A stretch of 64,000 bases of DNA. Source: Takashimella koratensis. Lineage: Eukaryota > Basidiomycota > Tremellomycetes > Trichosporonales > Tetragoniomycetaceae. Below the pieces are notes generated by a model, which saw only the letters and a program-made list of their open reading frames with translations, did no database searches and had not been told where the DNA came from. Positions within the stretch are counted from its first letter, which is position 1. Each line of letters opens with the position of its first letter. A program made the position numbers and the translations under genes. The stretch covers positions 62,001 through 126,000 of the forward strand of contig BCKT01000011.1 in assembly GCA_003116875.1 (NCBI GenBank). Reading direction: 5' to 3'. This document shows positions 20,626 to 32,843 of this stretch, piece after piece.

Positions 20626-23600
20626 ATGGCCTACCAACACCCCGATGGCCTCAAACACCAGCCCTCCAATTACTCGGGCACGTCAGGATCGGGCGCTTCT
20701 TCAACCGACCCATTCAACCCGCCCCAACTAGGCTACGACCCCAACCAGCCTCAAGTCCCACCACCCCTCAACCCGGGTTACAGCGCCTATGGTAACCCCA
20801 ACGTCCCTAACCCAGGAGCAGGCGGAGCAGGCGTAGCACCCCCAACTCAAGCAGGACAGTATGCTCCTTACTACGACAATGAACCCGAGATGGGAGGGCG
20901 GTATGAAGGAGGCGGGATGGGCAGAGAAACGTGGGCCAGTGAGAGCGGATGGAGTGGCAACGGTGAGTGATGGTTCGATCCGTCATCCCCAATTACAAAC
21001 AACGATTCATTCATTCACATCAACATATCCATCATGGGTTCCTCTTATTCTCTTTCTCTTCATCTTACTCCCTCGCGGAGCGTTGAGGGGGAGAGTGGAT
21101 TGGGGAGGGAGATGGGGAGAGGGCGTAGGGGAAACTGTTCTCGATGTTTGTCTGAGTAAACTCTTGAGCTAGAGAGGAGATGGATGAGGGCGGGAGGAAG
21201 GACTCTATCCCTCTCTCTGTCACTCTCGACATTGTCACCAATCTCTCATCCCCATCGCAACGTTCCTCGACCACTATTTTCCCTTTCACATCTCCCATCC
21301 GCGTCGTTACGAATTCCCCCTTGCGCTTGGATCTCCTTCCTTTCCTTGGCAACAGCATACCCTCGTGACAACACGCTGACCTACGTCCCCATATTTTTAG
21401 ACAACGGCAACTATGCAGGCTCCGAGTCGTACCACGGCGGCCAACCTGGCTACTCGCGCGCGTCGTCCCCTACCTTCGAGGGCAGCAAAGACGGCCACCG
21501 CGGTCGAGAGCCTTACCCTGCGTGGACACAAGAGGCCAACATCCCTTTGTCGAAAGAAGAGATCGAAGATGTCCTAATCGACCTCGCCAACAAGTTTGGT
21601 TTCCAGAAAGACTCGTGCCGTAACATCTACGACTTTCTCATGATCCAACTCGATTCGCGTTCCTCCCGCATGTCCCCGAACCAAGCCCTCCTCACTCTCC
21701 ACGCCGACTACATTGGCGGCGAACACGCAAACTACCGCAAGTGGTACTTTGCCGCCCAGCTCGACCTTGACGACGCGATCGGTGCCGTCCAAAACCCCGG
21801 TCTCTCGCGTGTCCGTTCCGTCGCTCGCCGTGGTAAGACCACCAAGGGCAAGACCGCGCCAGCCACCGCCCAGGAGAAATCCCTCGACTCGGCCACTAAC
21901 CGATGGAGGCAAGCGATGAACAACATGAGCCAGTACGACCGACTCCGTCAAGTCGCGCTTTACCTCTTGTGTTGGGGTGAAGCCGCTCAGGTCCGATTCA
22001 TGCCCGAGTGTCTCTGCTTCCTGTTCAAGTGCGCCGACGACTACTACCGTTCGCCCGAGTGCCAGAATCGCATGGAGTCTGTCCCCGAGGGTCTCTACCT
22101 CCGCGCCGTTGTCAAGCCACTCTACAAGTTCCTTCGCGACCAAGGCTACGAAGTCGTCGACGGCAAGTTCCTCCGACGCGAGCGCGACCACGACAAGGTT
22201 ATCGGTTACGACGACGTCAATCAGCTCTTTTGGTACCCGGAGGGCGTTGCCCGCATTCGCCTCACCGACGGTACTCGACTCGTCGACATCCCCCCTGCCC
22301 AAAGATTCATGAAGCTCGACCGTGTCGACTGGACCAAAGCGTTCTTCAAGACCTACCTCGAGAAACGTTCTTTCCTCCACTTGCTCGTCAACTTTAACCG
22401 AATCTGGGTCGCCCATATCTCCGTCTTCTGGTTCTACACCGCCTACAACTCTCCTTCCATTTACGCGGTCAAGAACACGACCTCGGCTACCACTCCCATG
22501 GCCTGGTCCATCACCGCTCTCGGTGGTGCTGTCGCCACCATCATCATGATCCTCGCCACCCTCGCCGAGTTTAGCTACATCCCGACGTCGTGGAACAACA
22601 CCTCCCACCTTACCCGCCGCCTCGTTTTCCTCCTTGTCATCCTTGCCATCACCGGTGGACCGTCGATCTACATTGCCTTCTGGAACCAGAACGGTCAGGT
22701 CTCGCTTATCCTCGGTGTTGTCCAGTTCGCTGTCTCCGTCGTCGCCACCATCGCTTTTGCTACGATCCCTTCGGGTCGTATGTTTGGTGACCGTGTCGCC
22801 GGCAAGTCGCGCAAGTACCTTGCCAACCAGACATTCACCGCGTCGTATCCGACTCTCCCGCGTGGAGCGCGTGCCGCCTCGTGGCTCCTCTGGGTTCTTA
22901 TCTTTGGCTGCAAGTTTACCGAATCGTACTTCTTCCTCACCCTCTCATTCCGTGACCCGATCAAGGTCATGACGGGTATGAAGGTGCAAAACTGCAGCGA
23001 CAAGTACCTCGGCTCGGGACTTTGCACCAACCAGGCGGCGTTCTCCCTCACCGTCATGTTCGTCATGGACCTCACGCTCTTCTTCCTTGACACTTTCCTG
23101 TGGTACGTTATCTGGAACACGATTTTCTCGATCTCGCGCTCGTTTGCGATCGGCATGAGCATCTGGACCCCGTGGAAGGACATCTTCTCCCGTCTGCCCA
23201 AGCGTATCTACGCAAAGGTCCTCGCCACCGCCGACATGGAGGTCAAGTACAAGCCCAAGGTTCTCGTCTCGCAGGTCTGGAACGCTATCATCATCTCCAT
23301 GTACCGCGAGCACTTGTTGTCGATCGAGCACGTCCAGCGCCTCCTCTACCACCAGGTCGCATCCGACCAGCCGGGCAAGCGTACCCTCCGAGCCCCCGCG
23401 TTCTTCATCTCCCAGGGCGACAAGAAGGCCAAGAAGCTCGAATTCTTCCCCAAGGGATCCGAGGCCGAGCGTCGTATCTCCTTCTTCGCTCAGTCTCTTA
23501 CCACCGCTATCCCCGAGCCGATCCCCGTCGATGCCATGCCCACCTTCACCGTCCTCGTCCCGCACTACTCGGAGAAGATCCTGCTCTCGCTTCGTGAAAT

Positions 23601-26600
23601 TATCCGTGAAGAGGACCAGAACACCCGTGTCACGTTGCTCGAGTACCTCAAGCAGCTTCACCCGATCGAGTGGGACAACTTTGTCAAGGACACCAAGATC
23701 TTGGCGGAAGAGTCCAACATGTTCAGCGGTGGCGCCAACCCCTTCGCCGGTGACGAGAAGGACGAGTCGAAGCGCGCCGACGATATCCCCTTCTACACTG
23801 TCGGTTTCAAGTCGGCTGCCCCCGAATACACCCTCCGAACGCGTATCTGGGCCTCGCTGCGTGCGCAGACCCTCTACCGTACTGTCTCTGGCTTCATGAA
23901 CTACTCCAAGGCGATCAAGCTACTCTACCGTGTCGAAAACCCCGAGGTCGTGCAGCTCTTTGGTGGCAACACCGACCAGCTCGAGCGCGAACTTGAGCGC
24001 ATGGCTCGTCGCAAGTTCAAGTTTGTCGTCTCGATGCAGCGTTACTCCAAGTTCAACAAAGAAGAGCACGAGAACGCCGAGTTCCTTCTCCGCGCCTACC
24101 CGGACCTCCAAATCGCCTACCTCGATGAAGAGCCCGCACGCAAGGAAGGTGGCGAATCGCGTATCTTCTCCGCGCTCGTCGACGGTCACTCGGAGATCTT
24201 GCCCAACGGTCGTCGTCGCCCCAAGTTCCGTATCGAGCTCCCTGGTAACCCGATTCTCGGTGACGGCAAGTCGGACAACCAGAACCACGCTATCGTCTTC
24301 TACCGCGGCGAGTACCTCCAGCTTATCGACGCCAACCAGGACAATTACCTCGAGGAGTGTCTTAAGATCCGTAACGTCCTCGGTGAATTTGAAGAGTTCC
24401 AGGTTTCGTCCCAGTCGCCCTACGCCCAGAACGGTCACAAGGACTTTACCAAGTTCCCCGTCGCTATCCTCGGTGCCCGCGAATACATTTTCTCGGAGAA
24501 CATTGGTATTCTCGGTGACATTGCCGCTGGTAAAGAACAGACATTCGGTACCCTCGCTGCGCGCTCGTTGTCGTACATTGGTGGCAAACTCCACTACGGT
24601 CACGTAAGTTCTTGGTCTCGTCTCATCGGTACTCTCACTGACTGTCGCAGCCGGATTTCCTCAACGCGATCTACATGAACACCCGTGGTGGTGTGTCCAA
24701 GGCACAGAAGGGTCTCCACTTGAACGAAGATATCTACGCCGGTATGACTGCATTCGGTCGTGGTGGTCGCATCAAGCACTCGGAGTACTACCAATGTGGT
24801 AAAGGTCGTGATCTCGGTTTCGGCACGATTCTCAACTTCCAGACCAAGATCGGTACCGGTATGGGCGAACAAATGCTCTCTCGCGAGTACTACTACCTCG
24901 GCACGCAGCTCCCCATGGACCGCTTCTTGACGTTCTACTACGGTCACCCGGGTTTCCACATCAACAACATTCTCGTCATGATGTCTGTCCAGGTGTTCAT
25001 GCTCGCGCTCGTCTTCCTCGGCTCGCTCAACTCGTCCGTCAAGGTATGCCAGTACAACTCGTCGGGCGGGATCCTCCCAGGCCAGTCGGGATGCTACAAC
25101 CTCCAACCGGTCTTCAAGTGGATCAAGCGGTGCATCATCTCCATCTTCATCGTCTTCTGGATCGCTTTCGTCCCGCTTTTCGTCCAAGAACTTACCGAGC
25201 GTGGTACCGGTCGTGCCATTTTGCGTCTCGCCAAACACTTCTGCTCACTCTCACCAGTGTTCGAAGTCTTCTCGACGCAGATCTACATGCACTCGATTCT
25301 CAACGACTTGACCTTTGGGGGTGCGAGATACATTGCCACCGGTCGTGGTTTCGCCACTACCCGTATCTCCTTTAGCATCCTCTAGTAAGTGCTCCCTTCC
25401 TCACTCTCAAAGTCACCGCTAATAAGCTTTCAGCTCGCGATTCGCTGGGCCGTCAATCTACCTCGGCATGCGCACCCTCGTCTTGCTGCTCTACATCACC
25501 TTGTCGATTTGGATCCCGCACTTGATCTACTTCTGGATCACCGTCGTCGGTCTCTGTATCGCACCGTTCTTGTTTAACCCGCACCAGTTCTCGTATACCG
25601 ACTTTATCATCGACTACCGCGAGTTCCTCCGATGGATGTCTCGAGGAAACTCGAGGACCCATGCCAACTCTTGGGTCGGATACTGCAGGTTGTCGCGAAC
25701 TCGTATCACGGGTTTCAAGCGCAAGCGTCTGGGTCTGCCCTCGGAGAAGGTGAGTAACTCCTTTCACACTAACTCCCGTCGTACCGTGACTGACTCTGTC
25801 AAGCTCTCGAGCGACGTCCCGCGTGCCCCGTGGAAGGCGATCATCGTAGGCGAGATCATCGGCCCCATCTGCCTCGCGGTCATGATGGTCGTCTGCTACC
25901 TCTTCGTCAAGTCTTTCCCCGTCGACGGCGTCACCACCCCTGGTCTCCTCCGTATCGCCGTCATCGCCCTTGGCCCGATCGTCTTCAACATGGCTCTCCT
26001 CATTGTGCTCTTCCTCGTCTCGCTCTTCCTCGGCCCTTACCTCAACTCGTGCACCAACCAGTTCGGCGCCACCATGGCTGCCGTTGCCCACTTTGGTGCC
26101 GTCGTCGGCCAAGTCGCATTCTTCGAGTTCCTCTGGTACCTCGAGATGTGGAACGCATCGCACGCCGTCCTTGGTGTCATTGCGGTCATCGCTGTCCAGC
26201 GATGCATCTTCAAGATCCTGATCGCCGTCTTCCTCTCTCGAGAGTTCAAACACGACGAGACCAACCGAGCATGGTGGACTGGTGTCTGGTTCAACCGAGG
26301 TCTTGGCGCGCATGTCCTCTCTCAACCTGCGCGAGAGTTTATCGTCAAGACGATTGAGATGGGTCTCTACTCGGCCGACTTTATCGCTTGCCACTTGCTC
26401 ATGTTCCTCCTCACCCCGCCGATGCTCATCCCGTACTTTGACCGATTGCACGCGACGATGCTCTTCTGGCTTGCACCCAGCCAGCAGATCCGACCTCCCA
26501 TCTACTCGTTCCGACAACGTAGTCAAAGAAGGAAGATTGTATTCAAGTACTCGCTCGTCTACTTCCTCATCCAGGGAGTCTTCGTCGCTCTCATCGTCGT

Positions 26601-26667
26601 CCCCGTCGTCTTCAAGGTTGCTCTCGGTCTCACACCCAAGTCGGCCCCCTTCAGCGGCGACATCTAA
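20626..26667 (+). CDS. FKS1: 1,3-beta-glucan synthase catalytic subunit
   Basis: Plasma-membrane glycosyltransferase that makes cell-wall 1,3-beta-glucan from UDP-glucose; Rho1 is its usual GTPase regulator. Exons 20626-20962, 21401-24603, 24651-25384, 25434-25749 and 25804-26667 give exactly 1,817 residues, a normal FKS1 length. The N-terminus is Pro/Gly/Tyr-rich and cytosolic. The FKS1 dom1 region holds [20 protein letters not shown]. The first membrane block, catalytic glucan synthase domain ([40 protein letters not shown]) and second membrane block follow. Echinocandin hot spot 1 reads FLTLSFRDP (residues 624-632); the hot spot 2 position reads KWIKRCII (1336-1343), unlike ascomycete DWIRRYTL. 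The 54-nt last intron has no stop and a multiple-of-three length, so it is invisible to open-frame methods; the first intron is long at 438 nt. Confidence 0.97.
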
Positions 26668-27335
26668 GCCACGGATTGGTAGTCCCTCCCGATGACTTTA
26701 AACCGCCTCTTCTCAGCGATTGGCTTCGTCGTCATCCATCGCGCCTCTCCTTGCATCTATCTGTTATAGACGAAACGACCTACTTCGCCGACTTTTCTCC
26801 AACCTCCAAACCCACAAAACGCCCAAAAAAGAACACTCTCGCTTCGTTTCGTTTCTTTGACTGCACCACCCATTCTGTTTCAATATATCATCCCCATTTT
26901 CCTTTCCCAATTCCGTTCCCAATTTCTCCCTCATACCCCTCCCTTCCTCCTCCGTTTCTTGCCCATATGTCTCTTCCTCCTTCTGCTACAGCAATGGACA
27001 ATACCTTCTCTTTCTCCAATGACCTATCATGCCTCTCTGATTACGCTACCTACGCCTCGTTCTGATTCGTATGTAAACACGTGACAGTCTGCTTCAGACC
27101 CCGTTTCTTTTCGCCTCCATTGACTCGTACCGACGACTTCAGTGGACTCGTCATGGACATGTATACCCAGATTAAGCAACCAAGCAATCGTTGGCATTAA
27201 CATCTCAATGATCCCTCCCATCAATCCCGGAGACATATGGTGGACACTGAACGACGGTTGGTCGAACGGTGTGTGTGTCATGGTAAGACTACCATCCAAC
27301 TCTACAATCAAATTCCGACTGGTTGAAGTTCTCAC
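26668..27335. other. FKS1 3' flank
   Basis: About 670 bp between FKS1 and a convergent minus-strand gene. Pyrimidine-rich stretches at 26860-26990 probably belong to the 3' UTR and terminator area. CACGTGAC lies at 27077-27084. No gene was seen. Confidence 0.5.
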
Positions 27336-28322
27336 CTACGCGACATAGGTCTGCTCCATATCTCCTAGCAGCTCTGCCATGGGATCGAAACTAAGCCAGG
27401 CGTATGTTTCACGCTCGGCTGTTGGGTCTCCTTCAACTCCAAAGATCTGCCCTGACTCATCGATATATTCTTCATCGTCCGCCATCATTTCATTGTCGTT
27501 ACGATGTACAAGAGGTTTCAATTCCCATCCCGCTTGTTCGTAAGCTGCTTTGCTGACGTTGTCGCTGTTATAGAATGTCTAAATGTACTTCAGCCCTTGT
27601 TTTCTTCAAGATGAGCAACAAGCGACTCACCGATTCCACTTTGGTCGCTCCTCCTTCTTTGAGCAACGCCGAGAAAGTTTGCAGGATCACTGCTGAATCC
27701 GACACTATATCCTCTTGAGGCCTGTTTTCGCTGTCGAAGAACAAGACCGACAATTCCCATTCCCCAGAAAGCACTTCTTCCATCTGCCTGACGCTGACCC
27801 AGCCAACTGGTATCGGAGCCCCGTCCCGGCAGATGACGCCCAAGGGGAAGTACTTGAACTGGGCGAGGTCACTGGGAGTGATCACTGACCCATCGTCGGT
27901 CATCTTGTTGGCTATCTCATTAGTTAGATGGGACATGATGATTTGGTGATATTCCATCTCTTCTCTGAATCCCGATTTCATGTCGCTGGAATTTGTCAGT
28001 GGGAAGCGAAAGGGAGGTTCGCCAACCTGGAGCAAACGGCCAGGTGGGATGGGGATCGTGATAAGATATGTTCCACTGTCATACTCGGAGAGCCACGACG
28101 ACTGACACCTCTACTCACCTTTTCCAAGTGGTGGGGTAATGCTCGGTCTGCTCAATATGTGAGCTTACTGCTGGATGACTGCCAAACCCAACTTACTAGC
28201 AAGGAATCGTTGCCCACTTGAATGGGATGAACTGTCATTCCATGACTCGTTATGCTCAAGAGGGCTTGGTTCCCTTCCCAACTCAGCTCGTACTGTGGGG
28301 TGGAATGCAACGTTTGGGCCAT
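27336..28322 (-). CDS. Orphan protein, possibly GNAT-like
   Basis: Start at 28322 gives MAQTLHSTPQYELSWEGNQA. Exons then carry VGEPPFRFPLTNSSDMKSGF, EMEYHQIIMSHLTNEIANKM, FPLGVICRDGAPIPVGWVSV, GEWELSVLFFDSENRPQEDI, and SDSAVILQTFSALLKEGGAT joined by an intron near 27575-27630 to TFYNSDNVSKAAYEQAGWEL. The run 'strand - Gly-Trp-Val-Ser-Val - helix - NxDNxSKxxYExxGW' resembles the second half of a GNAT acetyltransferase fold, where Asn and the Tyr-Glu-x-x-Gly-Phe/Trp turn close the acetyl-CoA site. The usual Q/RxxGxG/A loop is not obvious, so enzyme activity is uncertain. The acidic C-terminus ends EQTYVA. It converges with FKS1. Call is tentative; gene structure is fairly secure. Confidence 0.6.
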
Positions 28323-28846
28323 GGCTAGGCGTCCAATTCTTGGAAAAGTAGGAGGAAAGTGGGGTGACGTGAGGATGAGATAGACATTTTATCTACATGC
28401 CCGGATTGAGTGACGCCGTGCGTCGGCATCGGTCTCAGCGTCGATACTGGATATCCAATGGTCATGAGAGAGTGAAAATGGTGTCAAAGGAGGTCAGTCG
28501 CGGTTGGGAGTCCGCCACAAAGGATGAGACTGAACCGGAGGGAAAAAGGAGGGGTAGAAATGGTGGCAGAGGAGAATATGTAGGTAGAGTGGGCAAGTGG
28601 AGGAGGTGTGGAGGCCATATGACGTCGGAGAATGTTTGGTTCTGGAGTAGCCGGCTGCCCGAAAGCCATGTCTGCAGCATCCGTCCCGACGGAACAAGAG
28701 GACGATGAGTAATATCCGTCTACTCATCTCTCGTCACGCTGGAATGTCACAAAGACGCTCAGCTAGACAGTCTCGGCGCGATAGATATAAATGCAGGCAG
28801 GCAGGGCTCAAGATTCCGATCATCCCCATCAGCAACAGACTCGACA
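28323..28846. other. Shared promoter of the GNAT-like gene and epoxide hydrolase
   Basis: About 520 bp between divergent starts. It contains a purine-rich stretch at 28540-28620 and TATAAATGC at 28787-28795, about 50 bp before the hydrolase start, which looks like its TATA box. Open frames here are short and lack support. Confidence 0.5.
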
Positions 28847-30404
28847 ATGTCTTTTGCCAAACTCCCTCACACCCCGTCCATCCCGGTCGAACCCTTCACC
28901 ATCAACGTTCCGCAGGGGGACATCGATCATCTACGAGACCTGCTCAAGCTGACCCGCGTCCCCAAGGCCACGTTTGAGAACACGAATGCGGACAAGGAGG
29001 ACTTTGGAATCAGCCGGGAGTGGATGCAGCGAGCCAAGGATGAATGGACGATTTTCGATTGGTAAGCACTAGGACTAAAGCATGGATGTGATGGAAAGCC
29101 CCAGCTAAGACGTCTTTTGAATGGGTGTACAGGCGTGCGCAGGAGAAACGGATCAACGACGTGCCCCAGTTCATCGCTCAGGTGAAGAACTCGGAAGGCC
29201 AGAGCTTCAACATCCACTTTGCCGCCTTGTTCTCGACTCGTCCCGACGCTGTGCCTATTGTCTTCAGCCATGGCTGGCCAGGCTGCTTCCTCGAGTTCAT
29301 CCCGATGATTGAGCACCTCAGGTCGACCCATGATCCAGCAACGTTCCCGTGAGCCGAGTCGCAATCTCTTTCCTGCCAGCAGCTGATCGCAATCAAGGTA
29401 CCATATCATCGTCCCTTCCCTGCCTGGGTTCGCGTTCTCCTCGCCTCCACCACTGGACCGCGAGTTCACCAAGGCGGAGGTAGCCTACCTCTTTGACGGC
29501 CTTGTCCGTGGTCTTGGCTTCGAGAATTACGCAGTACAGGGCGGGGACATTGGGGCGAGCATCTCGCTCCTCTTGGCGAAAAACCATGATGCGTGCAAAG
29601 GTGAGTCTGGCGAGGGGGGTCCTTGAACGATACTAATCAACAACTCCAGCCATTCACCTCAACTTCAAGTTCATCCGACAACCGCCCAAGGGCACCCCAG
29701 AAGGTGACGCAGCCGCTGCCGCGCCACCACCGGACATGCTCCAGATCATGGGCATGATTCAGAAGTTTGGGTATGCTCTCGAACAAGGAACCCGACCAAG
29801 CACAATCGGGCTGGTCGTTGGTAGCAATCCGTTCTCCCTCTTGTCTTGGTAAGTTGTTATGAGCATTGGAGGTGTTGTCCGTCGCTGCAGCTGACTAGTT
29901 GTTCAGGATAGGGGAGAAGTATGCAGCATGGTCTGACGAGACATCGTCACTGAACACCATCCTAACCTTCGCCTCACTGTATTGGTTCACGGACACCTAC
30001 CCCTCCTCTATCTACACCTACCGCTACGTGAGTGCTCTCAGTCATATTTCACCAATGGACAATGCTGACGAAAATATATAGAACTGGGGAACTCGAGCTC
30101 TGGAGTCTGGCGGCCGGGAGAAAGAGGAGGAGTACATGGCCAAACCAACCGGCTATTCCATGTTCCCTAAGGAGATCATGCCCACCCCTCCGTCATGGGT
30201 GGGGTCAATGACCAACTTGGTATGGCATAACACGCACACCTCTGTGAGTCAAGCTTATCTTGAGTTCAAAAAAGGTCCCATGCTGATTTTGTGTTTCAGG
30301 GTGGACATTTCGCTGCACTGGAAAAGCCGGTGGAGCTATGGAGTGACGTGGACGCGTTTATGAAAGTTGCGTGGGGGCAAGAACCCAAGCCCAAGTCTGC
30401 ATAG
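28847..30404 (+). CDS. Epoxide hydrolase (alpha/beta-hydrolase, microsomal-type)
   Basis: Opens epoxides to diols by the two-step ester mechanism. The N-terminal epoxide-hydrolase segment EPFTINVPQGDIDHLRDLLK and SREWMQRAKDEWTIFDW is followed by the core fold. The oxyanion motif is HGWPG in IVFSHGWPGCFLEFIPMIEH, and the nucleophile Asp is in VQGGDIGASISLLLAKNH. The cap/lid region has TDTYPSSIYTYRYNW, which likely supplies a catalytic Tyr. The catalytic His is in GGHFAALEKPVELW near the end. Seven exons with short introns (donor GTAAGC after FDW at 29064 and others). No N-terminal membrane anchor is seen, so a soluble enzyme is likely. Length is about 400 residues, normal for the family. The start at 28847 follows a TATA-like box. 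Natural substrate unknown: detoxification of xenobiotics or lipid epoxides. Confidence 0.88.
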
Positions 30405-30671
30405 CCGGTCATGAAAAGAGAGCACATTGTGAAACCAAGCTCTCGTCCATGTGTGCGGTTTCAACATGGGACGGGTATTCTTCCTTTCCATGGAGAACTG
30501 GTTGCAATGGAATGACCTGTTGGACCAGATTTGTCCAAAGAGAGATAACAGTAGTGAGCAAGTACACTGTGTGACTGTACATATATAAGCCGAGCCAATG
30601 ATGCACGCCGCTCAGACCAACACATTTCGTATCTTCGCCCGCAACCTCACTTTTGCACTTGATTGCTGAAC

Positions 30672-32014
30672 ATGTCAGAAGAACACACCATGGACGATAT
30701 GGCTCCATTTCCTAAAGCCCTGAAACACCCTTTCATCAAGAATGAGGCTGCGCACGGGCTATCAACAATTGAACCGTCAGCTCAATTCTGGGACCCAGAG
30801 ACAGTCGCATTGTCCGACGATGTTGCCGTTCGAATCCTCGGCGTATTCACCGACCCATCGATGTTTCTCATGCATGTTCTTGACAAGGAGCTGGACGATG
30901 ACGAGCGCTCGAAGCACCTGCTGAGGATTTGGCGAGAACTGCCAGAGGAAACCAGACCGCAGCTCGCCTTGATCGCCGGAGAGAGAAATTACACAAGCAA
31001 AGACACTTTCGAGGAACTGATCCACCACACCCAGCTGGCTCTTGCGGTAGAGTCAGGCGAATGGGTAAATCCCGGACACTTCAAGCCGAACAATGGGTGT
31101 CACGTTCTAAGAGGAGCACCTCTTCAGGGGTATAGAAGCCTTGCTGCCCAGGAGGCGGCAGCGGTAATGAACGGGGTACTGGGAAACTCGACATACGTAT
31201 GGCATAATTACACTTCGGAAGTTATGCTCGCGGCCCTGCCTGAGGCGACCCAGAGGCGTTGCCGAGTGCATACATGCACATGTGACTTCGCGGTGTCCAA
31301 AGACGGCGTACAGCACAGCCCTCAGCGAACCGAGTATTCGACACGGAAGCATCTGATTATGCGGTTTCGATTTGTAAAAAATTCGAAATCCATACGTTAG
31401 AGTGCATGGTAGCTTCCTACAAGAGAGGGTTAGCGGACCTGACAGGCTGGGAGCGGCTACTCGACATTCCTGTACCAGACCCGGGCTACGCACGTGACCG
31501 TATACGGGACACTTGGCCGCAGGTGATCATGTGGACAGCGCGTAACGTAGCAACTCTCGAATCGAAGTACGGCGAAGAAATGGCATCTGATATCGAAGGT
31601 CTCATCACGTTAGCGACAGAATCCGGCACTCAAGGTTTGTCCCACAAGTATTGGACAACCAAATTAACTAAGGCAAGCACCTTTACCAAAGACAAATGTG
31701 ATGATCCAGGAAATTTGGGGAAAGCAGGAAGATTAGCACGCAACATCAGATGCTCGTACCAAATTACCAAGTGAGACTTTGTTGGGACCGTGTTGGACTC
31801 GGTAAACAAGCCCAAGGACCTGATGTTCATTCTCTATGAGCTACTCTCAAGGCCTAAAAGCGCGTTCGGTCTTGGGATCTGTTCCAAGAGCTCGTTTCAG
31901 TATTTGGCGGTGAATGGGGATGAGAATCAGCTACAAACAAACTTTGAGGCAAACCTAGCAACAGCCCGTGATGCTGCAGATACAGTGTCAGGTATGGCGT
32001 CTGAGGACGTCTGA
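30672..32014 (+). CDS. Orphan multi-exon gene, structure partly resolved
   Basis: Not recognised. Exon 1 (30672-31265) encodes MSEEHTMDDMAPFPKALKHP, then DPSMFLMHVLDKELDDDERS and an Ala/Glu-rich helical part. A 53-nt intron (31266-31318) restores the frame to PSANRVFDTEASDYAVSICK, LECMVASYKRGLADLTGWER and LLDIPVPDPGYARDRIRDTW with WTARNVATLESKYGEEMASD. A further block, DSVNKPKDLMFILYELLSRP and EANLATARDAADTVSGMASE, is open at 31790-32014 but the join across 31640-31790 was not fixed. A TATATAA-like box at 30581-30586 precedes the start by about 90 bp. Codon use is less biased than in housekeeping neighbours. It may be a fast-evolving or decaying gene. No function is proposed. Confidence 0.4.
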
Positions 32015-32207
32015 AGCGGTCCGAGCGGTCCCGAAATACCTGGGATGCCGAGAGGGGACCGAGCGGAGTGGCGCAGGCCGAGGCCATGGAGAACAATAAG
32101 ACCGCTAGTAGAGGCGATGCAGCGCTGCGGCGCACGGGCCTACGAGCAGCTGCGGCCGCGGAGAACGACGGGGATGCATGAACGACGCGCAAGCGGTCAA
32201 AGCCAAG

Positions 32208-32477
32208 CTAATGCACATAAGTAGCAGTCTGTAGCGTCAAGAGATGAATCCCCAACCCGCTGAAACCTAACAACATCGAGCGCACATACGAATTTGTCGA
32301 AAGACCTACCGACGTCAAGAGATTTGCGCGAACATCAGGTTCGACAGGTTGAGGTGCAACAAGGACAGAAAAGATGAGTTTTGATATCTTTTCGGTGATT
32401 GTCTCGTTTGTTCTTTTCGATTCTGCGTCTGACTCGGTTGAGGTGCAGACGGTGACAGTGGTGATGAAGACGAGCAT
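32208..32477 (-). CDS. Possible small secreted-type orphan
   Basis: Start MLVFITTVTVCTSTESDAES gives a short hydrophobic leader, then a hydrophilic stretch and KLIFSVLVAPQPVEP. After DVRANLLTS there is a GTAGGT donor and a TTAG 43 nt later, so the true 3' end may differ. With no homology in memory and only about 90 codons, this may not be a gene. Confidence 0.2.
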   Translation of the reverse strand: MLVFITTVTVCTSTESDAESKRTNETITEKISKLIFSVLVAPQPVEPDVRANLLTSVGLSTNSYVRSMLLGFSGLGIHLLTLQTATYVH

Positions 32478-32843
32478 GGAGAGAGTCTATGTTCCGTGAT
32501 GCTTGGTCGTACATTTCTTCTTGCAATCCCAGCTTGAATCTACTTCATACCTGCGAATGCATTGTTATGCACCTTGTTTCGCTTCGTCTCTTTACTCTAC
32601 GCATGTTTTTGCGTGGCAGAAACACAAGCAAGGTCTCCCTCGTTGGTCGCTCCAGAGACATTGATGACGACTTCCGCCGTGTAAAAGGAGACCACTCTCT
32701 GCAAAGTCGAGGCAAACGACAGAGTAGTTGCACAAAGGACAGAGTTGAACGAAAAGCTGACAAAGACTTTTTGCTGTTTAGCTTGGCTGAGCCACCTACC
32801 TTTGTTATCAATCGCCTTTGTGTCGAAAGAGCAGTCAAGGTAT

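Noticed and set aside
19938..20795. 285-codon open frame crossing the FKS1 start
   Set aside because: Composed of Pro/His/Ser from the CACA- and CT-rich promoter and out of frame with FKS1.
21574..22608. Long antisense open frame (344 codons) inside FKS1
   Set aside because: It mirrors biased codons of FKS1 on the opposite strand; Val/Asp/Glu/Gly-rich composition is the usual shadow pattern and it has no start context or introns.
23920..24607. Two overlapping open frames (both strands, about 225 codons) in FKS1 exon 2
   Set aside because: Ser/Thr-rich on plus and Val/Glu-rich on minus, typical off-frame translations of GC-rich coding DNA.
25453..26526. Antisense open frame of 357 codons in the FKS1 3' half
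   Set aside because: Shadow of the coding strand; very acidic low-information sequence without family resemblance.
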